DNA of 64,000 bases from Endozoicomonas sp031844845 (GCF_031844845.1 NZ_JAVRMB020000128.1:6623-70622), one strand, 5' to 3'; positions 24,496 to 33,581 are shown, numbered from the stretch's first letter. Numbers and translations: made by a program. Notes: generated by a model not told the origin, from the sequence alone.

Positions 24496-25350
24496 ATGAA
24501 TAATTTTAATAATAAAGTGGCTGTTATCACCGGCGCCGGTGGTGGCATTGGACGGGAAGTGGCTTTGCAGCTTGCCAGGGAGGGTTGTCATCTTGCCCTG
24601 GCGGATGTTAATCAGCAGGGATTGGATGAAACTGCCGAGCTGTTACAACCTATTTGTAAAAAGAGTGGCGTAAAAGTCAGCTGTCATATTGTTGATGTCA
24701 CTGATCGAAGCCGAATGGAATCTCTGCCGGAAGAAGTGATTGGCGTGCATGGGGCTGTTAATTTACTGGTCAACAACGCAGGGATTACTTTACAGAGCAG
24801 TTTTGAAGATCTCAGTATTGAGCACTGGGAATTGGTCCTGGGTATTAATCTGTGGGGTGTAATCTACGGTACCAAGGCTTTCCTGCCTTATCTGAAAGAG
24901 CAGGGCAAGAAAGGACCCGATAACGCTCATATTATTAATATGTCCAGTCTTGCAGGCTTTATCGGGATGCCCAATCAGTCATCCTACTGTGCAACCAAAG
25001 CAGCAGTAAGAGCGATCAGTGAAACCCTCTGGGCAGAGCTGCATATGGATAATATTGGAGTTACCTGTGTGCATCCCGGTGCCATTAAAACCAATATACT
25101 GAATGCTCATCTGGATAAGGCAGGCAATCCTGCTAATGCTGCGGCTATTGTCAGGACGGTGGATAAGTTTGCTATGGATACGGATAAAGCCGTCGCCAAA
25201 ATGCTGAATGCTGTTAAGAAAAATAAACAGCGAGTGGTGATTGGTACGGACTCTCATTTGATTGAGAAATTTAAACGGCTTTTGCCCTCTGCCATACACA
25301 AGCCTTTTGCAAAAATGTTCGCAAAAGAACAGCTCGCCCGGACGGAATGA
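24496..25350 (+). CDS. Short-chain dehydrogenase/reductase
   Basis: A 284-residue classical SDR. It has the NAD(P) loop TGAGGGIG (residues 13-20), DVNQ after the second strand, NNAG, and the catalytic set Ser (MSSLAGF), Tyr and Lys in SSYCATKAAV. The C-terminal ~60 residues extend past the core and end in a basic stretch. Substrate unknown. It follows the mhpDFE operon by 251 bp, with the CGGGAAG tandem repeat between them, so co-transcription is uncertain. Acidic residues after the second strand favour NAD(H), but this is only suggestive. Confidence 0.85.
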   Translation: MNNFNNKVAVITGAGGGIGREVALQLAREGCHLALADVNQQGLDETAELLQPICKKSGVKVSCHIVDVTDRSRMESLPEEVIGVHGAVNLLVNNAGITLQSSFEDLSIEHWELVLGINLWGVIYGTKAFLPYLKEQGKKGPDNAHIINMSSLAGFIGMPNQSSYCATKAAVRAISETLWAELHMDNIGVTCVHPGAIKTNILNAHLDKAGNPANAAAIVRTVDKFAMDTDKAVAKMLNAVKKNKQRVVIGTDSHLIEKFKRLLPSAIHKPFAKMFAKEQLARTE

Positions 25351-25353
25351 AGT

Positions 25354-25424
25354 GCCCGATGCCCGTTGTCCGAAAAAGTCGGGCCCGCTTGCGCTTTTTC
25401 GGGCAGCGGGTAGCGGACAACGGC
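25354..25424. terminator. Nested hairpins between SDR and sctU
   Basis: An outer 10 bp stem (CCGTTGTCCG at 25362-25371 with CGGACAACGG at 25414-25423) and an inner alternative stem (CCGAAAAAG at 25370-25378 with CTTTTTCGG at 25394-25402) can form between two convergent genes. It may serve as a bidirectional terminator or be a dispersed palindromic repeat. Confidence 0.55.
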
Positions 25425-25431
25425 CTTAATC

Positions 25432-26493
25432 TTAATCAGAAGATTGCTGGTTTTGCTCTTCCTGCTCTTTAATTTCCTGCACCCAGCGGAACACTTCTGC
25501 AACGGGTTCAATCAGGTCGCCAGGAATAAAGTCGGTGATGTTTAAATGAAACAGGGCATGGGCTAACGGAACATTTTCAAGAATAGGAATGCCTTCTTTT
25601 TCAGCAATTTTAATGATGAATCGGGCATGGCCTCCACGACCTTTGACAGTAACCATCGGTAAGGGTGTCTTTCCATGGCGGTAACGCAGGCCAATGGCCA
25701 GATGAGTCGGGTTTTTGATAACAACATCTGATTTACCCGTGTTCTCTGCCTGGTTCAGTATTTCCTGATGAATCTCTTTCCGCTTACCCTTGATTTCAGG
25801 ACTGCCTTCACTTTCCTTGTGCTCCCGTTTGACTTCATCCTTACTCATACGGTTCTGTTTTGTGAAATTAAAACGCTCGAACATAAAGTCCAGTACGGCA
25901 ATGATCACGAAAGCAATGATGGCATAGAGTAATAGTTTTTTTATCAGGTGAGCCGCCACTGGCAGTATGCATGAGCTGCCACAATGGGGCATGTTGACCA
26001 TATCACCAATACTGCTGGTGATTACGTAATACACAACAAACGACAGAAATAATATCTTGACAACCGATTTGAAAAACTCTACCAGGTTTTTCATGGCGAA
26101 AATTTTCTTCAATCCGCCAATCGGGCTGATTTTCCCAATATCCGGCTTGATACCCTCAGGGGCAAACAGCAGGCCAAACTGCATGACATTACCGATAATC
26201 GCGGAAACCATGGCGACGGCGACTAAAGGAATCAGTAAGTCCATTGTTAAGTCAAGGGTACCGGTGATAACGATTTTAAGGGCGGTTTCAAACGGCTCGT
26301 TGTAGCTCAGGGAGGGGAGAATTACCATTTGCTTAAAGGTGTCGATATAGGTGTCACTCATGAACCAGAGTGTTGCCAGAACGGCAATCAGGTTGAAGGT
26401 TCCGGATACCTCCTTGCTTTTTGCCACCTGCCCTTTTTCCCGGGCGTCACGGAGTTTTTTGGGGGTGGGTTCTTCGGTTTTTTCTGCACTCAT
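25432..26493 (-). CDS. sctU: Type III secretion export-gate switch protein SctU
   Basis: A 353-residue FlhB/YscU-family protein: four membrane helices in the first ~210 residues and a cytoplasmic autoprotease domain with the NPTH cleavage site (VVIKNPTHLAIGLRY). Cleavage there switches the export gate from needle to later substrates. The N-terminus EKTEEPTPKKLRDAREKGQVAKSKE is diagnostic. The start overlaps the sctT stop by 4 bp, giving translational coupling. It is the last gene of the minus-strand sctN-U operon. It is virulence-type rather than flagellar, judging from the YscNOPQRSTU-like gene order. Confidence 0.93.
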   Translation of the reverse strand: MSAEKTEEPTPKKLRDAREKGQVAKSKEVSGTFNLIAVLATLWFMSDTYIDTFKQMVILPSLSYNEPFETALKIVITGTLDLTMDLLIPLVAVAMVSAIIGNVMQFGLLFAPEGIKPDIGKISPIGGLKKIFAMKNLVEFFKSVVKILFLSFVVYYVITSSIGDMVNMPHCGSSCILPVAAHLIKKLLLYAIIAFVIIAVLDFMFERFNFTKQNRMSKDEVKREHKESEGSPEIKGKRKEIHQEILNQAENTGKSDVVIKNPTHLAIGLRYRHGKTPLPMVTVKGRGGHARFIIKIAEKEGIPILENVPLAHALFHLNITDFIPGDLIEPVAEVFRWVQEIKEQEEQNQQSSD

Positions 26494-27281
26494 TGCCAGA
26501 TCACTCCCAGTGAGTCAAACAACTGAGGGATTCCCATCAGGTATTTGCGGGATAACTCCAGAACGGTCGCCATATAGACAGTCAGAATGGCAAGGGCGAC
26601 GGCGGACTTGATGGGCATGGCCAGAATAAATACGTTGAGCTGCGGTGCCGCCCGGCTGATCAGGGCAATGCCGAATTCAGTGATAAACATACAGATAATG
26701 ACCGGTGCGGATAGCCACATGGCGAGATTGATGATCAGGTCAAACTGGCCAAGGAAGAAGGTGGTTGCTTCCTGGTTGAGCTGGGGGAAATAGCTGAATA
26801 TCGGCCAGACTTTGTAGGTAACCATCAAGCTTTCCAGTATGAACAGAAACAGCCCGCTGGTCATTACCAGTGCAATCAGGGCCTGACTGAATAAGATCCC
26901 CATTGGCGAGGTTTCTCCCCCCGAGAAGGGGTTCATGGTACTGGCCATTGATGCACCCCGTTGGTTATCAATAAAAAAACCAGCCGCTTCCAGTGCCCAG
27001 AACGGTATGGCCAGGCAAAAGCCCATAATCGCGCCAATGAACACTTCCTTGATCACAATGCCTGCTGTGTCATAGATGGAGAGCGCTTCATCAGGTCTGG
27101 TTTCAGATAACATTGGGTGCATGAAAAGTACCAGACACATGGCAATGCCATTACGAGCCATGGCACCACCCAGGTTGCGTTTGTTCAACATGGGAAAAAC
27201 GGTAAACATGGCGACTATTCGTGGCATCCCCATCGAAAGGAGGTAGAACCAGTCTTTCAGGTCGTCGATGGGCAGTATCAT
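26490..27281 (-). CDS. sctT: Type III secretion export apparatus protein SctT
   Basis: A 263-residue polytopic protein of the YscT/FliR family, part of the helical SctRST export gate. Recognisable features are PRIVAMFTVFPMLNKRN near the N-terminus, GAIMGFCLAIPFWALEAAGFFIDNQRG in the middle and ALISRAAPQLNVFILAMPIKS near the C-terminus. It overlaps sctU by 4 bp and follows sctS by 3 bp. Confidence 0.93.
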   Translation of the reverse strand: MILPIDDLKDWFYLLSMGMPRIVAMFTVFPMLNKRNLGGAMARNGIAMCLVLFMHPMLSETRPDEALSIYDTAGIVIKEVFIGAIMGFCLAIPFWALEAAGFFIDNQRGASMASTMNPFSGGETSPMGILFSQALIALVMTSGLFLFILESLMVTYKVWPIFSYFPQLNQEATTFFLGQFDLIINLAMWLSAPVIICMFITEFGIALISRAAPQLNVFILAMPIKSAVALAILTVYMATVLELSRKYLMGIPQLFDSLGVIWQ

Positions 27282-27284
27282 GAA

Positions 27285-27548
27285 CTAGAGCCTTTGAATC
27301 ATATTCATGATGGCTAAAGAGAAGTTATAGATCTCAATGCCCATCCATCGCGACGTCAGGAAAATACTGATGACCACGGCAATCAGCTTGAAGGCGAAGG
27401 GCAGGGTCTGCTCCTGGATTTGTGTTAATGCCTGAATCAAGCTGATTAACAGGCCAACGATCGACGCAGCAATGATCGGAGGCATGGAGAGCAGTAAGGT
27501 TAGCCAGAGTGCCTGGGCTGTCAGCGTTAGTATATGCGGGTCATGCAT
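27285..27548 (-). CDS. sctS: Type III secretion export apparatus protein SctS
   Basis: An 87-residue, two-helix protein of the YscS/FliQ family. LLSMPPIIAASIVGLLISLIQALTQIQEQTLPFAFKL covers the hallmark loop (SLxQAxTQIQExTLxF). It packs with SctR and SctT in the export gate. Its start overlaps the end of sctR by 8 bp. Confidence 0.94.
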   Translation of the reverse strand: MHDPHILTLTAQALWLTLLLSMPPIIAASIVGLLISLIQALTQIQEQTLPFAFKLIAVVISIFLTSRWMGIEIYNFSLAIMNMIQRL

Positions 27549-28224
27549 AGCTCAGCACCAGTCCGTGAATCAGACGCGTCCATCCGTCCAGTAAAACAAA
27601 CAGCAGCAGCTTGAAAGGCAGCGAGATGGTCATGGGGGATACCATCATCATACCCATGGCTAACAGAATGTTTGATACGATCAAATCAATAACGATGAAC
27701 GGTAAGTAGAGCAGAAAGCCGATTTCAAAGGCTTTGGTCAGTTCACTGATACAGAATGACGGCATCAGAACGATCAGGTCATCTGCAGACAGTTGTTCCT
27801 GATAAGCTTTTGGCCAGAGTTGTCGGGCTGTTTTGAGGAAGAAATTTCTTTCCCGTTCGTTGGTATTCTTCTTGAGAAAGTCCCGGTAAGGTTTGACCAG
27901 TAATTCGATATTACCCATCAGTGCTTTGGTGTCATCGGTCTGGAAACTGATATTCTCTTCTTCCACCGTATCCCAGATCTCAAAACCGATGGGCGCCATA
28001 ATGTAAAGGGACAGGATGATTGCCAGGGCATTCATGGCAATATTGGGCGGTATTTGCTGTAGGCCGGTGGCATTTCGCAGGATGGAAAAAACGACAACCA
28101 GTTTCAGAAATGATGTACCCATGACCGCCAGGAAAGGCACCAGCGCGATCAGCGCCAGCGGTAGCATCAAATAAAAAGGACTGGTGAGAGTTATCGCGCC
28201 GCTTTCCATAGTCGTCCTTTGCAA
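27541..28224 (-). CDS. sctR: Type III secretion export apparatus protein SctR
   Basis: A 227-residue YscR/FliP-family protein with four membrane helices. LKLVVVFSILRNATGLQQIPPNIAMNALAIILS is the conserved first-helix region, and SELTKAFEIGFLLYLPFIVIDLIVSNILLAMGMMMVSP is the conserved C-terminal block. Five SctR copies form the core of the export gate. It lies 50 bp after sctQ. Confidence 0.94.
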   Translation of the reverse strand: MQRTTMESGAITLTSPFYLMLPLALIALVPFLAVMGTSFLKLVVVFSILRNATGLQQIPPNIAMNALAIILSLYIMAPIGFEIWDTVEEENISFQTDDTKALMGNIELLVKPYRDFLKKNTNERERNFFLKTARQLWPKAYQEQLSADDLIVLMPSFCISELTKAFEIGFLLYLPFIVIDLIVSNILLAMGMMMVSPMTISLPFKLLLFVLLDGWTRLIHGLVLSYA

Positions 28225-28274
28225 GCCTCACTGTGTAAGCAAGAGGCTTTTTTATAAAGATTGTCTTAAAAGAG

Positions 28275-29246
28275 TCAGTCGACAATTCTGGTAATACGTG
28301 CGCCCAGTCGATTATTTATCTGTACAAGCTGGCATTCGGCAATCAACTTGCCACCGGCCCGAACACGAACCGGTTGTTCAATGGGGCGATCCAGTTCAAA
28401 TACATGGCCTGACTGAAGCGTCTGAAGTTCCTGGGCACTGAATTGTTGACGACCCACTTCAAATAAAAGTTCGACCTCAATATCGGACAGGTCTATCGGG
28501 TCCTGATCATCATGTATTTGATCGTCTTCCATTGTATCCATCCTGTGCTTGATGGTGATTTGAGAACCTTCTGCCTCTCCGATGAAAGCAACGTCAGGGC
28601 TGACTCGGATAATCAGTTGTTGTCCGGTTACGTGATAATGAAAAAATACAATGTCACCGACACTCAGCCCGCTGGTTTCTTCTTTAGACAGTTTTGCCTG
28701 ACCCAGTTCCAAACCTGCCCAGATAGGTATATCGGTGGTTTGCTCGTGGATATGAGTGGGGAGTAGTTTCAGCAGCTCAAATACAATGGGGTTGCTTTCC
28801 AGATAGATGGGGTATTGTGTGCCGGCTATCTGGATTGTCATCGCCAGTTCTGCCCGTTTTGAGTGATCAGCATTTGGCATCATGTCAGAGAACTTGATCG
28901 AGATACCAAGCCCCTGCATCAGGTAGTCCAGTAAGTTCTGCAGTCTGTTTTCCAGGGCCGCCAGCATTAACTCTCTGGGGAGCTTCTCTAGCACCTGACT
29001 GTTAAGATTGTCTGGCATTATACGGTCAATAAATGCACTGCCGGTATACAGAGAGACAGGCTGGTGGTTTATTTCGAGCTGCAGGCAGATGGGCGGCATA
29101 TTTTCTGCCGCGATACTGCTTAGGGAAATGTCCCACCGATCCTCATGAACCTGCAGAGCAATTTCTTTCAGACGGTTGCTGAGGATTTGACTAAGCAGCA
29201 GCTGCGAGGGTGAAACAGTGGGTAGATCAAGAAGTTCTGCTGCCAT
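28275..29246 (-). CDS. sctQ: Type III secretion C-ring protein SctQ
   Basis: A 323-residue YscQ-type cytoplasmic sorting-platform protein. The conserved part is the C-terminal SpoA domain (about 245-323: DLSDIEVELLFEVGRQQFSAQELQTLQSGHVFEL...), shared with FliN; a second, weaker SpoA-like region precedes it. In YscQ an internal start makes a separate SpoA subunit; possible internal Met codons exist here but I cannot confirm it. It sits between sctP and sctR. Confidence 0.88.
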   Translation of the reverse strand: MAAELLDLPTVSPSQLLLSQILSNRLKEIALQVHEDRWDISLSSIAAENMPPICLQLEINHQPVSLYTGSAFIDRIMPDNLNSQVLEKLPRELMLAALENRLQNLLDYLMQGLGISIKFSDMMPNADHSKRAELAMTIQIAGTQYPIYLESNPIVFELLKLLPTHIHEQTTDIPIWAGLELGQAKLSKEETSGLSVGDIVFFHYHVTGQQLIIRVSPDVAFIGEAEGSQITIKHRMDTMEDDQIHDDQDPIDLSDIEVELLFEVGRQQFSAQELQTLQSGHVFELDRPIEQPVRVRAGGKLIAECQLVQINNRLGARITRIVD

Positions 29247-29254
29247 GGTTTAGC

Positions 29255-29995
29255 CTATGCCCGATCGTTTGATGAGTTCTGGTCGTTATCTTCAGAAACA
29301 TACTGGTTACGTGAGCGACCATCGGTATCCTGATTGTCACCACCTGACATGTTGATATTTACCTGAACCTTGTCGTTCGAGAACCGCTCAGCCAGCATTT
29401 TCTGCAGGTTCGCTTCGTGCTGTGCCAGAAAGTTTCCGGCTTCTGCTGATGTGGTGTTCATGGTTACCGTCAGCTCGCCACCCTGTCTCTGGATTCTGAT
29501 CTCGGTACCAGGAAGCACGCTGTCTTTCAGGGAAATTCGAACCTCTGCCCCGTTGATTGCATCTTTGGCGGAGACTTGAATCTGATCCGCCAGTTTATGC
29601 AGTGCGGCATCAATTTCCTTAACACTGCTGACTTGTTGGATCTCACGAAGCTGAGCATCTGCTTTTATCTGACCCTGAGTATTATTGATTAAGGCGTGCT
29701 CTGAGCCATCCCGCATATTATGCGACATGTTTTCTCCGCCCTGATCTTTTTCCTGGCGGCCTTTGACAGCACCTTTTGAACTTTTGCTGCGCTCGGCAAC
29801 CAGACTCTCAAGGCTCTGGTCTTTTTTATCTCCACCGGCCTTTTTTTCTTTTTCCCGTTTCTCTTTTGTCATCCGGTCAGCAAAGTCGCCGGCCTGCCTT
29901 TCTGAAACTTTACGGCTCTGCTGGTTATAGTCCTGCGGTTGAGACGGAGGAGCTGGTTGAGAGCTACCGCTTTGGTTAAGGCCTTCTGTCGACAT
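29255..29995 (-). CDS. sctP: Type III secretion needle-length/HpaP-like protein SctP
   Basis: A 246-residue protein with a highly polar, Lys/Glu/Gln-rich first ~110 residues and a compact C-terminal region (about 130-225: AEVRISLKDSVLPGTEIRIQRQGGELTVTMNTTSAEAGNFL), similar to the FliK/HpaP C-terminal substrate-switch domain. The identification rests largely on position between sctO and sctQ. In this family it measures needle length and triggers the SctU switch. It is shorter than YscP. Confidence 0.75.
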   Translation of the reverse strand: MSTEGLNQSGSSQPAPPSQPQDYNQQSRKVSERQAGDFADRMTKEKREKEKKAGGDKKDQSLESLVAERSKSSKGAVKGRQEKDQGGENMSHNMRDGSEHALINNTQGQIKADAQLREIQQVSSVKEIDAALHKLADQIQVSAKDAINGAEVRISLKDSVLPGTEIRIQRQGGELTVTMNTTSAEAGNFLAQHEANLQKMLAERFSNDKVQVNINMSGGDNQDTDGRSRNQYVSEDNDQNSSNDRA

Positions 29996-30007
29996 AATTA
30001 TTGGCTC

Positions 30008-30511
30008 CTATTCCTTGGATTTGACGGTAAACTCTTCCATTTCCAGGTCTTCAAGACGTTTGACTTCTTTTTCATCCTCTTCATCCTGTACTTTGCAGAA
30101 CTCTCCGAATTTCTCGACGGCAATTCTGGCTTTGTAATGTTTCTGCCTGGCCGCCTCAAGAATCTGCTCTGCTTCTGCCACCTGTTGTTCTGCTTCTACC
30201 ACCCGCTGCTCTGCTTCAGAGATTTCCTGTTCCATTGACGCGTCTTTCTCGCGCAACATGGCAACTTTCTGTTTCAGCATATCCAGATCATGCTGCTGAA
30301 CATTGGTGTTCATAATATTATCGTATAGACGCTGCTCTTCTTGACTGCGCCATGTAATATATTCTTGCAGTTTCTGCTTGCGCTGTTCGACTTCCTGCTT
30401 GCGCTTTTCAACCTCCTGCTGTGCCAGGTCAAGTTCATGCTGACAACGCTTGACCTCTCGATCCGCAGATTCTTCGCGGATTTTTTTAACTTTCAGCAGG
30501 TCCTTAAGCAT
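30008..30511 (-). CDS. sctO: Type III secretion stalk protein SctO
   Basis: A 167-residue, almost wholly alpha-helical coiled-coil protein rich in Gln, Glu and Lys, matching YscO/FliJ, which inserts into the ATPase ring like a rotor stalk. I start it at ATG 30511 (MLKDLLKVKKIREESADREV), just after the sctN stop, because YscO proteins begin this way. The longer frame from 30559 would overlap sctN by 44 bp. It is followed closely by sctP. Confidence 0.82.
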   Translation of the reverse strand: MLKDLLKVKKIREESADREVKRCQHELDLAQQEVEKRKQEVEQRKQKLQEYITWRSQEEQRLYDNIMNTNVQQHDLDMLKQKVAMLREKDASMEQEISEAEQRVVEAEQQVAEAEQILEAARQKHYKARIAVEKFGEFCKVQDEEDEKEVKRLEDLEMEEFTVKSKE

Positions 30512-30515
30512 TCTG

Positions 30516-31859
30516 TCAGTAACCTGCGATTTGCTGAAGTTGCTGGATGGTTTGATCAAACGGCATCAGTTCATCGGTTCTCTGCTTCAGGAATGTCCTT
30601 ATCATGTCAATCTTGTGTATGGCTTCATCGGCAACAGGGTCGGTTCCCTGTTTGTATTCGCCCACTTTGACCAGTAACTCGATTTCTTCGTATTTGGCCA
30701 TCAATGTGCGCAGCCTTGTTATCGCTGCACGGTGTTCTTCTGTAGCTATAGCCGTTATGACCCGGCTGGCGCTGGCCAGAACATCAATGGCGGGGAACTG
30801 GCCGGCAGAAGCCAGTTTTCTGGATAAAATAATATGTCCATCCAGAATTGAGCGGGTCTCATCCGCCACTGGCTCTGTCATATCATCGCCTTCAACCAGT
30901 ACGGTATAAAATGCCGTAATCGAGCCGACATCCGACATGCCTGAGCGCTCCATCAGCTTGGGTAAGGTCGCAAATACGGAAGGCGGGAAGCCACGGCGGG
31001 TTGGTGGCTCTCCAGCCGCCAGACCGATTTCCCGCTGGGCTCGGGCAAAGCGAGTGACAGAGTCCATCAACAGAAGTACACGTTTGCCTTTATCCCGAAA
31101 GTATTCTGCAACCGCTGTAGCGGTATAAGCCGCCTTAGAACGTTCCATGGAGGATTTGTCAGAAGTGGCTACAATAATGACCGATTTCTTTATCCCTTCA
31201 GGGCCAAGGTCATGTTCAATAAACTCCCGTAATTCACGTCCCCGCTCACCGATCAGGGCGAGAACGGTGACATCGACTTCCGCACCCTTAACCAGCATGG
31301 ACAGCAAGGTACTCTTACCACCACCAGCGGCAGCGAAAATACCCATTCTCTGACCTTCACCACAGGTCAGGACGCTGTCAATCGCCTTAACACCCAGCGG
31401 AATTGGATGATCAATAATCCGGCGGGTCATTGGATCGGGTGCATCTGCATACACAGGGTAGTGAGCTTCAGGCTCAATACCATTAAATGCTTCCGGATTT
31501 AAGGGGTTTCCCATGCCATCCAGAACATGACCTAAAAGGTGAGGGCCGACAGCGACATGATGCACTTTTCCGGTTGGAATTACTTCGGTGGTTGAGGAGA
31601 TCCCCATGATCTCTCCCAGTGGAGCAAGTACCGTTTCATGCCCCTGGAAGCCGACTACTTCAGCATAAGAATTCCGGTCATTGTCATCAGGGTTGTCAGG
31701 GGATACCAGCTGGCAAAGCTCGCCAATTTTGACACCAGGCACAGCTGCTTTAATGATCATGCCCCGCACCTCAGTGACACGTCCACGAATATCAACCAGC
31801 CTGCTGCCCTCAACAGTTCCCTGAAGTGCCGTGGTCAGGTAGTTAAATGCTTGAGCCAA
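30516..31859 (-). CDS. sctN: Type III secretion ATPase SctN
   Basis: A 447-residue YscN/FliI-family hexameric ATPase that detaches chaperones and unfolds substrates at the export gate. Walker A is AAAGGGKSTLLSML (about 170-183), and GERGRELREFIE and LLLMDSVTRFARAQREIGLAAGEPPTRRGFPPSVF are signature blocks. The N-terminal beta-barrel (GRVTEVRG) and C-terminal helical domain are complete. It appears to be the first gene of the sctN-O-P-Q-R-S-T-U operon, with a 326 bp upstream region before the chaperone gene. Confidence 0.95.
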   Translation of the reverse strand: MAQAFNYLTTALQGTVEGSRLVDIRGRVTEVRGMIIKAAVPGVKIGELCQLVSPDNPDDNDRNSYAEVVGFQGHETVLAPLGEIMGISSTTEVIPTGKVHHVAVGPHLLGHVLDGMGNPLNPEAFNGIEPEAHYPVYADAPDPMTRRIIDHPIPLGVKAIDSVLTCGEGQRMGIFAAAGGGKSTLLSMLVKGAEVDVTVLALIGERGRELREFIEHDLGPEGIKKSVIIVATSDKSSMERSKAAYTATAVAEYFRDKGKRVLLLMDSVTRFARAQREIGLAAGEPPTRRGFPPSVFATLPKLMERSGMSDVGSITAFYTVLVEGDDMTEPVADETRSILDGHIILSRKLASAGQFPAIDVLASASRVITAIATEEHRAAITRLRTLMAKYEEIELLVKVGEYKQGTDPVADEAIHKIDMIRTFLKQRTDELMPFDQTIQQLQQIAGY

Positions 31860-32139
31860 CTTGATGCCTCCATTATTTTTTTACTCTGGAAATGCCGCTA
31901 TTGAGATCCATCCCATTTTCATGGCTGGAATGGCCAGCACTTCTTATTCTTGTCTGTTTTGCGTTTTTATCCAGACGCGACGGAGTATAGTGCTTCTACT
32001 CAAGACGAAGCTGGAAACTTGATGATTACCCTTGGCATTAAGCCAGCACCGGCTTCTTCCTATATAGTGTCGGCCTGATGGTTTCGAGCTGAAATGGCAG
32101 TGATAAATAAGTGAAGGCAGACTGGAGGGGGGGAAAGAA
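31860..32139. other. Upstream region of the sct operon
   Basis: Non-coding, between sctN and the terminator of the chaperone gene; both are minus-strand. The promoter of the sctN-U operon should be here. I see no confident sigma70 pair, and no obvious activator box can be named from sequence alone. Confidence 0.4.
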
Positions 32140-32166
32140 AAGAAGGGTTGGAGAAACCCTTCTTTA
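32140..32166 (-). terminator. Terminator after the CesT-like chaperone gene
   Basis: AGAAGGGTT and AACCCTTCT form a 9 bp stem with a short loop (GGAGA on the plus strand) and T-rich flanks. It lies 20 bp beyond the chaperone stop, separating that gene from the sctN operon. Confidence 0.85.
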
Positions 32167-32185
32167 TTATCGAAGATTCAAGTAA

Positions 32186-32686
32186 TTAAACCATCATACC
32201 CATATCGCCAGGGCCACCGGGACCTCCGGGACCATTTTGTGGACGGGGTGGTGTTTTGGGTGTTATGGGTTGATCCTGTTTTGCCTGGTCCAGCTCGCTG
32301 ACACACCATTCAAGGGTGTTCACAAACTTTTCCAGTGTTGATTCAAATAAGCCGTAGTCACAGGAAGCCTGCAGAGAACGAATTAACAGAACTTCAGTTT
32401 TGTCATGGTTTAATGCCAGGAATGCTCCCTGCATACTGTGATGCTGGAGATTCAGAGAAAGCATTTTTTCAAAGAGTTCAGTCTTGGTTGAATCATGAGC
32501 ATCCATTGGCCGAACAGAAGCGACAAATACCAGGGCTTCATCATCCTCCAGGTATTCCATGTTGACGATTAAGGTATCGTCAAAACACAGCCCGCAGGCG
32601 TCATGTTCGTTTAACTTGAGCTCTCCCAGACCGATGCTCTGGGCAAAGTGTTGTAGATGCTGTTCTACATTCTGCTTGAAAGACAT
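32186..32686 (-). CDS. CesT/SycE-type type III secretion chaperone
   Basis: A 166-residue acidic protein whose first ~130 residues match the class I T3SS chaperone fold (LQHFAQSIGLGELKLNEHDACGLCFDD..LIVNMEYLEDDEALVFVASV). These dimers keep effectors partly unfolded for delivery to SctN. The last ~30 residues are a Pro/Gly-rich tail ending in GGPGGPGDMGMMV, not part of the usual fold. No effector gene is next to it. It lies upstream of the sct operon on the same strand but has its own terminator. Confidence 0.8.
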   Translation of the reverse strand: MSFKQNVEQHLQHFAQSIGLGELKLNEHDACGLCFDDTLIVNMEYLEDDEALVFVASVRPMDAHDSTKTELFEKMLSLNLQHHSMQGAFLALNHDKTEVLLIRSLQASCDYGLFESTLEKFVNTLEWCVSELDQAKQDQPITPKTPPRPQNGPGGPGGPGDMGMMV

Positions 32687-32936
32687 CAGGTCCTTCCCTC
32701 CACTGATTTATTTTTCATAATTGAGCAATTTATTTTTGATAATCTATTTATAGCTTAGACACTATATATAGCTCAGACATTCCGTATGTAAAAAAATTCC
32801 ATAGTTTTAATCGGCAGACAGGTGGATTTCATAAAAGCTCAAAATCTTTGCAGAATTAACGGATGCAAAGCCGGGATCATTCCTTCAAGATACAAAATAA
32901 TTGAAGATTATCAATATCTGGTCTGGTGAATAGTTT

Positions 32937-33431
32937 GTGATTGATGATGTTTTCTGGATGAAAGAAGCCCTGTTGGAGGCTGATAAAGGCCGTGAAATGG
33001 GTGAAGTGCCTGTTGGAGCGGTGGTGGTTAAAGATGGTCAGATCATTGCTCGAGCCTGTAATCAGCCGATTTCTTCCTGTAACCCGGTTGCTCATGCCGA
33101 AATTCTGGCACTCCAGTCTGCCGCTGCAGCCATCGGGAACTACCGGCTGGTGGATTGTGATCTTTACGTGACGCTGGAGCCCTGCACCATGTGTGCCGGG
33201 GCGATAGTCCATAGTCGAATCCGGCGTCTGATTTATGGGGCTACCGAGCCCAAGGCAGGTGCTATCGATAGTGCGGCAAGGGTACTTGAGCAGCCCCAGA
33301 TGAATCATCGGGTTGAGGTTACTGGTGGCGTCCTTCAGGAAGAATGCAGTGCGATGATCAGCGATTTTTTTCGTTTTCGACGGCAACAGGTTCGTGAAGA
33401 GAGAAGAAAGAAGCCTTTTCTTGATAAATAG
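32937..33431 (+). CDS. tadA: tRNA-specific adenosine deaminase
   Basis: A 164-residue zinc enzyme that makes inosine at position 34 of tRNA-Arg(ACG). The HAE motif (NPVAHAEILAL) supplies a Zn ligand and the catalytic Glu, and PCTMCAGAI supplies the two Zn cysteines. I use GTG 32937 because the first helix (DVFWMKEALLEADKG) needs those residues; ATG 32958 would cut it. The ribosome-binding site is weak. The 250 bp upstream are AT-rich and probably hold the promoter. Confidence 0.92.
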   Translation: MIDDVFWMKEALLEADKGREMGEVPVGAVVVKDGQIIARACNQPISSCNPVAHAEILALQSAAAAIGNYRLVDCDLYVTLEPCTMCAGAIVHSRIRRLIYGATEPKAGAIDSAARVLEQPQMNHRVEVTGGVLQEECSAMISDFFRFRRQQVREERRKKPFLDK

Positions 33432-33547
33432 CGCAATAAATACCCCGTGACTGCTGGTTTCCGAAGGCGGGTTTCGATTAATATAGGCAGCTTTTAATCA
33501 TCCCCCTGAGTTGAGAGGCTGTAGCATAAGGACTGGCTTGTAATCCA

Positions 33548-33581
33548 ATCAGGAAGTGGCCATTTATGCGGGCTTCCTGAT
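33548..33581 (+). other. Hairpin upstream of purL
   Basis: ATCAGGAAG (33548-33556) and CTTCCTGAT (33573-33581) form a perfect 9 bp stem with a 16-base loop, 76 bp before purL. No T-run follows, so it is not a typical terminator; it may be a leader structure. I found no convincing PurR box. Confidence 0.4.
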
